From Pyxicephalus adspersus (taxonomy: Eukaryota > Chordata > Amphibia > Anura > Pyxicephalidae), in the NCBI RefSeq assembly GCF_032062135.1, contig NC_092861.1, positions 141,533,657 through 141,597,656 on the forward strand: a DNA stretch of 64,000 nt. Reading direction: 5' to 3'. Below are positions 13,286-23,377 of the stretch, in pieces. Numbering within the stretch: position 1 is the first letter of the stretch; every line of letters begins with the position of its first letter. The notes beneath the pieces were generated by a model that made no database searches, was not told the DNA's origin, and worked only from the letters and a program-made list of their open reading frames with translations. Position numbers and translations under genes: made by a program.

Positions 13286-13826
13286 AGAGACCCCAGATAT
13301 CAAGAGCAAACCTATCATACTGTAACCAATATAGATTTTGGATAGTAGGAGACCCCACAACCAGATCTGGGGAAGGCTTTAGAAAGACCTCACTAGCTCA
13401 AGCATGTAAAGAGATAGACCTCAGAAGATCCCTTGGAGACTTAAAGGAGAACTCCAGGAATTCCTATATAGATTTCTGCACACATTCCCCCATTCCTATA
13501 CAGCTGTGAATTGGTTTTTCTTCCTAATATATCAATGGATTTACCCACCACAATGGTGGACCAATCAGCCAGCCCCGGTGAGAACTTATCGGGGTGAGCC
13601 CTAAATCCACATCTCCTATTCCTGGAACATTCCATTAAAAAAAAAAGGGAACCTGTCAGAAGAAGACACCTGTGTGAGAAGCCTCGGATCTCCCATTCCC
13701 AGGTTGCTATGGGTAAAAGCTAAGGTTGTCGCTAGCAACGGTTTGGTTCCCAAGATGATGGTCTCCAGCGACAAGAGGCTGGACCCCAGGGAAGGCAGTC
13801 TAGGAATCAGCTTGCACCCGAGGCTT

Positions 13827-13837
13827 TGCACACGGGC
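13827..13837 (+). promoter_or_regulatory. candidate metal response element in SLC30A1 intron 1
   Basis: TGCACACGGGC matches the MRE core TGCRCNC and most of the GC-rich flank that MTF-1 prefers. It lies about 40 bp inside intron 1. A second core, TGCACCC, is at 13813-13819. Confidence 0.4.
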
Positions 13838-13877
13838 ATTGTGATGACACATGGGAGGGCCCTGCTGTCATCCTCAC

Positions 13878-14475
13878 CGTGTATGCCCGGCACCACCTCC
13901 ACCGCGGGCCCGTTGGCACAATTCTCCACCAGGTTGTTGGTCTCCTCCCGGTCCAGGGCGGCCCCTTCCACGGCCGATCTCTCCCGGCTCCGGTGGTTCT
14001 TCTTCCCCCCGTGCGAGTGTCCGTGACCGCCGCCTCCTCCCCCGTGGGAGTGTCCGTGGCCGGCCCCGGCGCTGTCCCGGAACATACACAGGCCGATCAG
14101 GTTAATGAGGAGCCCGCCGGCCCCGACCCCCACCACCACCAGCGGCTGCTCGATGGCCTGCGGCTCGGTGAAGCGTTCAATGGCCTCCAGCACGATGGTG
14201 AAGCACAGGGCGGTGAGGAAGATGGCGTTAACCAGGGCGCCCATCACCCCGGCGCGGATCCAGCCGAAGGTGTTCTTGTCGGTGGAGCGGGTCTTCTGGG
14301 CGAAGCGCACGGCGATCAGGCCGACCAACAGAGCGATGACATCGGACAGCATGTGGAAGGAGTCGGAGAGCATGGCCAGGGAGCCGGTCAGCCGGCTGAT
14401 CACCACCTCCACCACGAAGAACACGAAGGTCAGGCCGAGCATGCATAGCAGCCGCACACGGTTGGACTCCCACAT
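13878..14475 (-). CDS. SLC30A1: SLC30A1 coding exon 1 (TM1-TM4 and His loop)
   Basis: Encodes residues 1-199 plus the first base of codon 200. The start ATG is at 14475; the protein opens MWESNRVRLLCML, matching the vertebrate ZnT1 N-terminus closely enough to fix the start. TM1 is about residues 9-28 and TM2 about 34-56, with the zinc-binding H41xxxD45 inside MLSDSFHMLSDV. Then comes the family signature NTFGWIRAGVMGALVNA (68-84), where human has Glu at the Gly position. TM4 ends near residue 132. A cytosolic loop follows with two HGHSH repeats separated by six glycines (140-155), thought to deliver zinc to the pore. The exon lies in a CpG-rich block. The frame stays open 71 bases past the donor, but the GTGAGG site and the match to exon 2 show where coding stops. 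Confidence 0.96.
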
Positions 14476-14880
14476 CTTGCTGTGTTATCAGCCCGAGCTC
14501 GGGGCGAAGGTCGGAGGAATGAAGAGTGGCGGCCCGGTGGTGTCAGCGGCAGAGAACACAAGCCGGAGACCGGCTACAGCGGCGGCTTCTCCCTCACTGG
14601 GCATCTCTGACGTCCGGAGGAGGAAAATAATACAAACTTTTGCACCCGAAACCGTCTTTTCCACACGGAGCGAGCTGAGGCGTCCCGCCCAGCCGCTGCC
14701 GCTCGCCTGCTATTGGCCGAGGCGAGGATGGGACGTGACGGAGCGCGCGCATAGCCTGTATCCATGGCAACGGCCGCCATTACCTGTGGAAGGAGCTCTG
14801 AGGCTGACTGACTAAAGTCCCGACACCATTGGCTGAGCGCGCAGTGGCTATGACAACGGCGCTGTGACAGACTTTTCAGT
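14476..14880 (-). promoter_or_regulatory. SLC30A1: SLC30A1 promoter and 5' UTR, CpG-rich
   Basis: CpG-dense sequence upstream of the SLC30A1 ATG, continuous with exon 1. Minus-strand CCAAT boxes (ATTGG on the plus strand) are at 14711-14715 and 14828-14832. A CRE-like TGACGTC is at 14608-14614. Metal-response-element cores (TGCRCNC) are at 14641-14647 (plus), 14745-14751 (minus) and 14837-14843 (minus). No convincing TATA box. Zinc induction through MTF-1 is known for this gene in mammals; its use here is inferred. Confidence 0.75.
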
Positions 14881-15114
14881 CTCTATAGCAACAGCGTCCT
14901 GGCAGAAAGTCCATTACCTTAGGATGGTCATTGTGACAAGGGTTTATTCCCATTAGTGTTCATTTAGAAACACCCCTGTGCTGCAACGTACGTCACATGG
15001 CATTCATTCCTAATGGTGCCCAAATTCACTGTTTCCATAAGCACAACATATACAAAACGCATATATACTACACGCCCAGCCATAGTGGAAACAACTGGCG
15101 ACCCCTTCATATTG
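14881..15114. other. no recognisable feature
   Basis: Single-copy-looking sequence between the SLC30A1 promoter and the repeat block at 15115. Confidence 0.5.
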
Positions 15115-15240
15115 GGGCTCTATTTATAAAATATGGAGTCTAACATTCCCTCATGGGAATCTTCCAGGGTCATGTGTTTCAATGGCAGTAATTGATTCTC
15201 ACCAGTGAATGTCTGATTCACAGTTTTCTAAATAGAGCCA
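15115..15240 (+). repeat. small MITE with GGCTCTATTTATAAA end
   Basis: Starts GGGGCTCTATTTATAAA and ends TTCTAAATAGAGCC, imperfect inverted termini 125 bp apart. A second copy is at 15991-16096. Confidence 0.7.
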
Positions 15241-15296
15241 TAGGTGTTGCACTGTGTTTATAATAGCCGCCATTGCACCAATAAACATACCCAGGG

Positions 15297-15990
15297 GTTC
15301 GCCCCATCCCAGTCCTCTGACACCGATATTAGACAGCCCTCCTGGCATGCTGCAGGGTGGATTTAGTGCCCTCAGGGAGAAAGGACTAACCATAGCGAGA
15401 TATTTTATAACTGGAAGGACGCAGTGTACGCTGGCAGATTTACTAAACCTCTCTCTTCCGTATGACCTAGATTTATTGAAGGCGGCACAACTTTCCCATT
15501 TTATTAAAATGTTACAAGCTGAGGACGGGTATGATAGGCAATTAATGGAAAAGATGTTTATTGATGACATGAATTCTCGCCATGCCCTATCAGCCATATA
15601 TTTTTTCCTAAATATGGCACCAGAGGGTTACACACCTACCTACCTAAAGGGGTGGGAAACAAGCTTTACCCAGACCCAAAAACATCATGTACTGAGATAT
15701 TGGGGTACAAGATCCTCACACCCTGGTATAAGACACCATACAAATGGCACGCTGTTTTCCCCACTGAACCAGATATATGCCGGAGATGTGGAGGGGACGG
15801 GCACGAAGCTTCATATCTTTTGGACATGCCCACGGCTTGCGGGACTCTGGCAGGGATCAGTCAAAATTTGCCAGGGGCTGGTTTTAGACAACGGCTATGA
15901 GGGATCTGGAGAAGATGGGAGGTTTCTGTAATATCGGTACGGTGATATTTTACATCTGGCTCAGGACAATTGGGTTGGGACATATTGGTG
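15297..15990 (+). mobile_element. L1/Tx1-type LINE ORF2 fragment, frameshifted
   Basis: The translation includes LTIARYFITGRTQCTLADLL, then YKILTPWYKTPYKWHAVFP followed by PDICRRCGGDGHEASYL in a second frame, and LHIFWTCPRLAGLW back in the first. This matches the C-terminal part of L1-clade ORF2 (the YKILTRWY...CWRCG...H.WW.C region). At least two frameshifts make it non-functional. It is 5'-truncated and ends abruptly at the second MITE copy. Confidence 0.8.
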
Positions 15991-16195
15991 CGCTATTTAT
16001 AAAACATGGAATCTAACATTTCCTCATGGGAATCTTCCAGGTTCATGTGTTTCAGTGAATGAGGGAATGTCTGATTCACAGTTTTCTAAATAGAGCCATA
16101 GGCGTTGCACCGTCTTTATAATAGCCTACATTGCACCAATAAACATATGCAGGGGTTCGCCCCATCCCTGTCCTCTGAAACCGATATTAGACAGT
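15991..16195 (+). repeat. second copy of the MITE-plus-flank segment
   Basis: Direct repeat of about 15118-15335: the MITE, then GCACC...AATAAACAT, GGGGTTCGCCCCATCC and GATATTAGACAG. Divergence is about 10 percent by eye. Confidence 0.85.
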
Positions 16196-16812
16196 AAAAA
16201 TTTGCCAAGATCTGTCGGTGAGACCAATTCCTAATGACCCGGGTTTTTCTTCTCCACATTAATGATTAGCCTCAGAATGTGTACAACAAATCGTTGGTTA
16301 CATTTTTGATAAACGCTGCCCTCTTTGTGGAGAAAACCGACGGCTCCCTCACTAGACATGTGGATACGTAGGGTGAATGAAATGAGGTTAATGGAGGATC
16401 TGACTGCAGGTCTATACAAAAGAAACAAAACATTTCTGGATACCTGGGCACCTTGGATAATGATCCAAGAATCGGCTGAATACAAGAATCTGCTGGGAGA
16501 ACAGAGTGTATGTAGCAACTGCTACAAGGGTAATAGTCAGGAAGGCGTTTATTTGGCTGTAGGAAATCGGTTGAGGAAAGAGGGGTTCTATGAGGAATCT
16601 AGAGAAGATGGAGGGTTTCTGTGATATCGGTGATATTTTACATCTGGCTAAGGACGTTTGGTTTCTTTTCAGTTTATGTGTGTTTTGTTTATATTTGGAG
16701 TTTAATGTAACAGAACAAAAATTATTCAGCTGTAATACTGCAACTATTGTATGTTCTGTATGTTGTTGTTATGGAAAATTATATAAAATCAATAAAAACA
16801 AATGTTTAAAAA
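16196..16812 (+). mobile_element. 3' end of L1/Tx1-type LINE
   Basis: The frame at 16325-16624 reads PTAPSLDMWIRRVNEMRLME then DLTAGLY...TWAPW, the typical C-terminal tail of L1-clade ORF2. A segment near 16588-16650 repeats 15895-15960 of the first unit. It ends with AATCAATAAAAAC and an A-run at 16809-16816. Confidence 0.75.
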
Positions 16813-17043
16813 AAAACATCCCCAGGGGTTGTCCTGTCGCCTTGGGCCCCTTACTTTTCTTTGCAACACCTTGATCTGTACTCTCTATACACAGCTGCAA
16901 GGCCTGGCTCCATCATTTTCCTTCATGCCATAAAGGATATCCTAAATGGCACAAGTTTGCCCTGTGCCCAATAACCTAAGGCAGAGTATGTATGCCAGTC
17001 AAAGAGTCCTGAACATTGATATGCATGCTACACCCTTGGTTAA

Positions 17044-17687
17044 CCCCCCTACCTTCTAATTTCGTCCGTATTTCCACGCAAAAAGCGTTGCATTTGTTTG
17101 CATGGAAACTCATTTTACATTGTAGGCCTTCACCAAAATATGTCCAATGTTTAATCAATGTAATAAACTTTAATATTTATAATTATTTAATAATTATTTA
17201 TAAACTTTAAATAAAAAACACAAAAATCTGGTAAAAAAATAAAAAAAATAGTTAAACATGTAATATAACTGTACAGTAGCTTGTATATTATATATACAAT
17301 ATACTTATATGTATATTATATGAAGATTTACTTGTATTGGACTCAATACAGCTATTTTGTATTAATTTCCAGCTGATCCTTCCGCCCGTACCGACCCATG
17401 TACCGATGTCACTGGGAAACCATGGAGAACGTCTCTGCAGTCGCCGGCTGGAGATCGAAGAGGAAGACGTTTCCCCATGGCCTGCAGGGCCAAAACACCT
17501 ACCTTGTCCTGTTGGCATCCCCCTGGCGTTCAGTTGGTCCCTACCAACAGAATGCCAGGGTGATGCCAACAGGACAAGGTAAGTGTTTTTTTTTTAAGTT
17601 TAAAGCGATCCAGAGTGTGACTCGGGATTAACGCTTTTAGCATGTAAAATCCACCCCAAGTCACACTCGGGAATACCGCTAGGGGGG
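17044..17687. mobile_element. piggyBac-like non-autonomous element
   Basis: TTAA (17040-17043) then CCCCCCTA at the left, and CTAGGGGGG then ATAA (17688-17691) at the right. Subterminal GTGTGACTCGGG/CCCAAGTCACACTCGGG and an AT-rich core resemble the element at 20176-20761. No transposase frame. The right target site has one mismatch to TTAA. Confidence 0.6.
17500..17581. repeat. 39-bp inverted repeat (hairpin)
   Basis: Arms 17500-17538 and 17543-17581 with a 4-nt loop and three mismatches. It lies inside the piggyBac-like element. The arms contain CCTTGTCCTGTTGGCATC and its complement. Confidence 0.85.
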
Positions 17688-17768
17688 ATAATGGGTAAAT
17701 TTGCAGCATTGGTAAGTGGTTGCTTATCTTTCTATTGCAATGTCAATGGTACAGTGGCAATTCCTTTA

Positions 17769-18080
17769 CTGCCTTGTTAGCAGCACCATGGCCAATGCAA
17801 CTTGAACATTCACACAGTGCATGCAACAGCGCCATGACTGAGCCCATGTACTTGTAACATCTTTGGCATAAAAGGGCTTCCTCCATTGCCTTGGCAACAG
17901 TGCTATGAACGAGCCTCCACCGCCATGGCAACAGCACCATTACCAGACCCTTTGTTGTCAAGGCAACAGTACAGTATCCGAGCCCCTGTCCTCCATTTGT
18001 TTTAACAGCACCATTTCTAAGCCCCTTCTGATCACCATGGCAATGGTGACATAATAGTTTCCTTTTGCCTTGGCAAGACA
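17769..18080. repeat. degenerate minisatellite with CCATGGCAACAG units
   Basis: Seven or eight imperfect units of about 35-60 bp sharing GCCNTGGCAACAGYRCYAT followed by GAGCCC. Several units form X-box-like palindromes such as TTGCCTTGGCAAC (about 17883-17895). Confidence 0.65.
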
Positions 18081-18134
18081 AATATTGCAGAGTTCTTAGC
18101 CAAGTAAGTAAAGCAAGAGATTGTTTTTCCACCA

Positions 18135-18484
18135 AGAGCCTCGGGCCTGGTAAATTTTATCATTTTGCATTTAAACTATTTCCTTTGCAATGAAAGTAGA
18201 ACAGCCAAAGACACCCCAAAATAATCCCACTCTCCTATATGCGTGTACTGGTGGCAATGCAGAATAGAAAAAGCTTCCATGACATCATGGAGGATAAGCA
18301 TGAGTTCCGACCCACTCATATATGGAGGATAAATGGGTCACACAAAAGGATGAATGTAGATTGGAGGTACATGGAGACACCATAGAAATTAAAAAAAAAA
18401 CTTGAAGTCACATAATGAGCAACACTTCTCATATTAAGGCATAAGTGACTTCCTCACTCATAACCTCATCACAAGCACAACACC
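18135..18484. other. no recognisable feature
   Basis: AT-rich intergenic sequence without a frame or repeat I can name. Confidence 0.5.
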
Positions 18485-18790
18485 ATGACCTTTCTAGAGC
18501 TGCCCTGACTCTCTGAAATGGTCTTCCTCGTCCTATTGAGCTTGCTCCTTCTTTCTGCTCATTTAAAAGAGTGCTCAAAACTCATCTTTTTAAACTCTTC
18601 TTCTGTCTCTTAAACCTTCACTACTTACCCACCACTCCATATCCCCTCCTATTGTGTGCTACTCCTCCACCTCTTAGATTGTAAACTCTTTTGGGCAGGG
18701 TCCTCTCTTCCTCCTTGTTTGTATTCGCTTGTCATTGGCAGCCCCTATACAATATATTTGTGATATAATAATACAGTATAATAATATAAC
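18485..18790 (+). mobile_element. L2-type LINE 3' end
   Basis: The translation reads RAALTLWNGLPRP-like then SFCSFKRVLKTHLF-like sequence, the last residues of CR1/L2 reverse transcriptase ORFs. The 3' tail has TTAGATTGTAAACTCTTTTG and ends in an AT-rich track. Confidence 0.75.
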
Positions 18791-19046
18791 AATAACAAGG
18801 CATCACATTTTTCTTTATCCTGTTGATTGAAAAGCAGCAAACATTCACTGCAGTCACAATGCTAAATTTAAATAACAAGCAGCTAAAGCAATTTTTTTAT
18901 TTATTCTTTGCTTTTCTGATTTTACTGCACACTGCAAGCTCCTGACACTGTTAATTAGAACCTGCAAAAAAAATCAGATAAAGTCCACTTTATTTCCATG
19001 GCTGGAGGAGGTCCAGACGATCATTTATTTCTTTCCTCTCCAGCTT

Positions 19047-19334
19047 AAGGCTATGTACACATGTGCAATAATTGTCCTTAGAAAGGATCGTTCATGATCC
19101 ATACAGTGCTGTTCTGCTCTATGGAGAGGGGAGGGGAAGAACGACGGAGCGGCACCTCACTGCTCTCTCTCCCCTTCACTTTCATTCATTTTTTATGATC
19201 GTTCCTCGTCCGTGGATCTGCCAGGATGGTCATTCGGATGATGGACGACGAGTGCTGTGCACGCGCCAGATTCTCGTCTGATAGCAGCCCTGAGGCGATT
19301 ATTGGACGAGAATTATCTGACGTGTGTACAGTCT
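19047..19334 (-). repeat. Family B MITE copy
   Basis: Opposite orientation to the 4679 copy: begins AAGGCTATGTACACATGTGC with GAAAGGATCG, ends GACGTGTGTACAG. Includes GGAGAGGGGAGG and GATCTGCCAGGATGG. Confidence 0.8.
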
Positions 19335-19939
19335 AATTTCACCCTTTCAGTCTTTAGATATCAGTTATGGAGGTTGATCATTAAATGTGTGCATTACTAC
19401 AGCTTCTTGTTTTCAGAAAGCCATGTACAGCACCCTTTGTCCCTTCCCACAGGCCATGATGAGCCTGCATTGTATGGAGAAACACAAAGTCCCAACAATG
19501 ATATGACATGGTCTGAACAGTTTTTATTAATTTCCTAGTATGCTTTTGGCCCCTGAATGTACAATAAGGGCCCATTGGAACAGAATAGTCATGGCCAAGA
19601 AAGTTTACATCAACATGCACACAGGTGTGAAGGGGCTCCTAATTTTTTGGGTACAAAATTACAACCTAAAATTTGATTGGTGAGCAAGGTAACTTCACCA
19701 TTTTCTTTTGTCCTAATTTACCTGAATAAGATTGAAAAATACAATGGTTTTCAAGACGGCAGAGGAGATGACGAGACAGCAGCTGGCAGCCATTAGGGAG
19801 CCCCTAAGCTTCTGTATCAACTTTGGGATCTGGCCCCCAGGGAGACAGCACTGCACCTTTCATATAAATAGCTGTAATTGTTAACCCTATAAAGCAAATT
19901 GCAGTTTTTTTTCTATGGATATCTTTTTTATGTTGTTTT

Positions 19940-21045
19940 TGTTATTATTAATATTCCTAAACAGTAATAATATAGAGCCAACATATTACACAGCACTGTA
20001 CATAAATAGGGGTTGCAAATGACAGACAGTGACACAGGAGGAGGAGAGGACCCTGCCCCAAAGTGCTTACAATCTAGGAGGTGGGGGAAGTATCACACAA
20101 TAGGAGGGAGGATATCTAATGGTGGGTAAGTAGTGAGGGTTTAAGAGACAGAAGAAGATGGATAGAAAAGTTTAACCTCCCTAGAAGTAACCCCAAGTGT
20201 GACTCGGGGTAGAAAAAAGTTGCTAAAAGTTGTAACCCGAGTCACACTCGGGGTAGGTAAACCTATGGGAAGATTAATAAATACAGCGCTTACCTGATCC
20301 GCCAACATCCCGCGACGTCCAGCGACGCGATCTCTGTCTTCTTTCTTCTTCCTTCTTCCTGCTTCTGCGTCCAATGAGTCACCGGAGTTCCCGGTGACGT
20401 CGGTGCATGTGTACGTTGCTGGCGGGAAATTCAAAATCCATTTGTATTGCATTCAATACAAAATAACTGTATTGAATGCAATGCATTGGATTTTTATGTG
20501 TAAAAGCAGTACATTGTTTTCAAGAACATTTATTTTACAGTATATATAATAGTATGAGTATAATGTGTAGTTTTTAAAAAAAAATAATTTAAAAAAATTA
20601 AAAATATATATATTTTTTTAAATATATAGATTTTTTAATTTATTCAATTTATTGTTTTTACATGATTTTGTGTTTCAAATTTTATTATACTTTATTTTTG
20701 TGAAAAACAATGTACTGCTTTTAGACATATAAAATTGGAAAGAAATGAACCGCTAGGGAGGTTAAAAAGATGAGATTTTGAGTGCTCTTTTAAATGAGCA
20801 GAAAGTAGTAAGTCGAAAAGGACGAAAAAGACCATTCCAGAGAGTCAGGGCAGCTCTAGAAAAGTCTAGGAGCCGTGCATGCGAGGAGGTTATGGGTGAG
20901 GAAGTCATTAGTATGTCATTGGAGGGATGAAAAGAGTGGCTGGGGAAGTATTTTTCCATCAGGTTAGAAAGGTAAGTGGGGCATGAGCTGTGAGGGGATT
21001 TGAAGACAAAACACAGGAGCTTGAATTTGATTCTACAATTTGAAG
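19940..21045 (-). mobile_element. L2-type LINE 3' end, split by a piggyBac-like insertion
   Basis: Antisense L2 copy in two parts, 19940-20175 (tail: TTGCAAATGACAGACAGTGA, AGGAGGAGAGGACCCTGCCC) and 20762-21045 (RT C-terminus: LLDFSRAALTLWNGL, SFKRALK on the minus strand). The coding and tail portions match the continuous copy at 56230-56635 once the insertion is removed. Confidence 0.85.
20176..20761. mobile_element. piggyBac-like non-autonomous element (586 bp)
   Basis: Flanked by TTAA on both sides (20172-20175, 20762-20765). Inverted ends are CCTCCCTAG and CTAGGGAGG. Near the left end are CAAGTGTGACTCGGGG and its inverted partner CCCGAGTCACACTCGGGG. The core is very AT-rich with no transposase. 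TTAA duplication is diagnostic of piggyBac insertion. Confidence 0.85.
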
Positions 21046-22679
21046 ATTACCTTGCTTGCTATGTTCTGTTGGTATTTCATACAGATTTGGTGTATGCCTG
21101 TAAAATCTTTTCTGAATGACTGGTGCAATAAACTTGCTTTCAAGATAAGACATCAAAACAGGAGACATGTTAAAGCCCACTTGTGATACTTCTAATGATG
21201 GTGATGTCTGGTATACTCCATTTTTTGGGGGAAATGATAACGTGTTTTACTAGAAATAGGTACCATGAACTCCATCATATAATATTTTTGATGTGATCAG
21301 TAGTATGGCCATGGTGCCATTTATCACCATGATAAATATTTTCATTATGATGATTTGAATTTGTACTAAGATTTAGGGATTTGTCTTGCAAGCTTGGATC
21401 AGGCCCAATTTTAGGCCCACCAGGCTCCCTACATTTAGGGAATCTCTACAGCTGCCTTTGGCCGGGTCCAGGCCTTCTTGACCCTATCTTTCTTTTAGCT
21501 ATGGGTGGATTCTGAATGTTACACCATGGAATGCTCTCTGCAGCATTTACCCTTCAGTCTGGGGTGGAGTGTTGATACCCTGGGTATGGAAGACATTGGG
21601 TGTCATTAAAGCCAGAATAGGAGTGGTGGGAAGAAGAATGGAGTTTGAACGGTGGGTTAGGGAGCAGGGGACAATGTTGGAGATTGGGTGAGTATAGCAG
21701 CTGGAGGTGTTTCAGGGACATCTAAGGGTTTTAGGATACCCAAACTATCATTAGGCTTTAAGGATTACCAAAATAGGTCCTGTCTAGATGTAGGTGTTAA
21801 CCTGATATGATAGGAAACCTATGTTCTATTTTAGGCTCTAGGTATGATAAAGCATGTGTTTCATTCCATGTGATGGTGGTGTACGTTTCAACTTCGTTGA
21901 TCTATAGTTTACACGGGACTTTTCTATTTCTCCAAACAATTAAAGGGTAAAGTTGAAGCAAGGCAAGTCTATGCATCTATAAATAAAAGTAATTCTAAAC
22001 TTAAAATATAGTAAAAATGTTTCCCCTCTAGCTGCTACTATAAAATCAATCAATAAAATTGATTTTAAAAAGAGTAGTGTTATAATACTGTATGTGTCAA
22101 TATACAGTGACCCTATCATATATGCAAACACATAATGGTAAAACAAAAAAAAAAAAGAAATACCGAAATACCTTTCCTGCTAATCCATTCATGTGCAACG
22201 GTCCTCCAGAATGGAGTAGTGATGCAGCTTTGGCTTTCTAAAGCCCCTGAACTTGCGGTCACCCATACAGAATAAATGGGGGTGAGAGTGAATGGTTCTG
22301 TACTGCCCATTGCTGCCTGCTATAAACATTTAAATTCCAGGACCAAGAAAGGTGCCAATGGCTGGGAGCTGCATGGAAACATTTGTTCCTCCGCCATTCT
22401 TAACGTAACCAAAGTCTCTTTTACCAAAAGAACTCTATCTGTTGCATATTTTTGGGGAGGTTTCTGATTTAACATATCTAGTAATAATAAAAGACTCCAG
22501 CTCCACTTCCCTTCAAAACTAATTAAGAAAAGGTTAATTACATTTCAAATCCTTTCCTTTCTTAGGGATAATTTTAGAATTTCATGTTAAACATAAAGAT
22601 GTTGCTTATGACAGCCAATTATGTTTTATCCTTCAAATAAAATAAGGCATCTGAGCAACAGAATCACATTATCACTATT
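21046..22679. other. no recognisable gene or repeat
   Basis: Mixed AT-rich sequence. No splice-supported frame and no repeat family I can name. Confidence 0.5.
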
Positions 22680-22689
22680 TCTTTTTTCC

Positions 22690-22850
22690 ACTAGCAACCA
22701 ATCATATTCTTCTGTAAATGCATCGGGGACATGAATGGAATAAAATGATTGGTTGCTGCTATGAACAATATTTAGGTCTCTAGCCTTATTCTTTGATGTG
22801 ATGCAACATGTCTATTGCCAACAGCAACCAATCAGATTTAAAATTCCAAT
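22690..22850. repeat. AGCAACCAATCA-type repeat
   Basis: AGCAACCAATCATATTC and AAATGATTGGTTGCTGC form an inverted pair about 60 bp apart, and CAGCAACCAATCAGATT follows about 60 bp later. Related CCAAT-rich fragments are near 12550-12610. Confidence 0.55.
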
Positions 22851-23377
22851 TGCCATTTTATAGGGCACGTTTGAATCTGATTCGTCACATCTTGACTTTG
22901 CAGTGATTTCTTAATACTGGAACTTTGAGGCCCTATGAATAGAGGGTGGCAGTGGTTGTGTGTACGTCAGTCCCCAGTTATGCAATCTCTCCTTCCTTTT
23001 TCCTTCCCTTTACACAGTGATTGCCTTTGCAAGCGGCACAAAACTGCCTGACACTATTCACACGGCTTTCCAGCAATGACTCAGGAAAAACTGGTAGAAA
23101 CTCTGCTTAGCCTGCAATTAAAGCCGTCACCTCTTACCTTGTGTCAATAAAGACTCTACTTATCTCTAGTGTTATTAAGCATATTTGTATTTCACTTGAA
23201 AAGTTACTTCTATAGAATTTATGATAACTTTAAAAATGCCCAGCGAAAGTGCTTCTGGGCTCCTATGTCATGGGTTCAGGTCAGTGAGCTCTGTTGCTTA
23301 ATAACACAGTGAAATGTATACAATAGAAAATTTAGAAGAAATGGCTTATTGGACGCCCAGCTATCTGTACAGAATAA

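Larger units (their letters stand above)
7271..13877 (-). other. SLC30A1: SLC30A1 intron 1
   Basis: This 6607-bp phase-1 intron runs from donor GTGAGG (13877) to acceptor ATAG (7271). No further coding exon is recognisable. Contents: a diverged copy of the ACGTACAC MITE (about 8640-8865), a GAAACGCGT-motif repeat (about 11365-11405), one clean 226-bp palindromic MITE (11603-11828), fragments with CCAATNA motifs near 12510-12610, and a C-rich tandem repeat (13030-13285). Between these I see single-copy-looking AT-rich sequence. Confidence 0.9.
6390..14475 (-). other. SLC30A1: SLC30A1 gene, coding span (zinc transporter ZnT1)
   Basis: Two coding exons (13878-14475 and 7270-6390) join at a phase-1 intron to give 492 residues; human ZnT1 has 507. 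The product is a cation diffusion facilitator that exports Zn2+ from the cytosol, working as a dimer in the plasma membrane. Visible hallmarks are the paired HxxxD zinc sites in TM2 (H41, D45) and TM5 (H237, D241), a His/Gly-rich cytosolic loop between TM4 and TM5 (H140-H155), and a C-terminal cytosolic domain with the motif HELHVW (364-369). The donor reads G|GTGAGG and the acceptor TTTTATAG|AT, so the split codon is GAT (Asp200). The intron is 6607 bp and holds only repeats. The next gene upstream on the same strand is NEK2, as in human. UTR ends are not determined. Confidence 0.97.

Noticed and set aside
13081..13509. Proline-rich open frame of 142 codons
   Set aside because: Produced by the C-rich minisatellite; no homology or splice context, and it lies in an intron antisense to SLC30A1.
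13530..13577. Short palindrome CCACCACAATGGTGG near 13550
   Set aside because: Too short to stand out, and no repeat or gene context.
14105..14815. Long plus-strand open frame (236 codons) opposite SLC30A1 exon 1
   Set aside because: It is the antisense of a GC-rich coding exon and its promoter, where stop codons are rare. It has no domain.
15118..16195. Direct repeats at 15118-15335 and 15991-16195 as LTRs of a retrovirus-like element
   Set aside because: The repeats contain a MITE and LINE coding sequence, lack TG...CA ends, and enclose no gag or pol of LTR type.
17743..18135. Minus-strand open frame of 130 codons
   Set aside because: Follows the degenerate minisatellite; its periodic composition explains the open frame.
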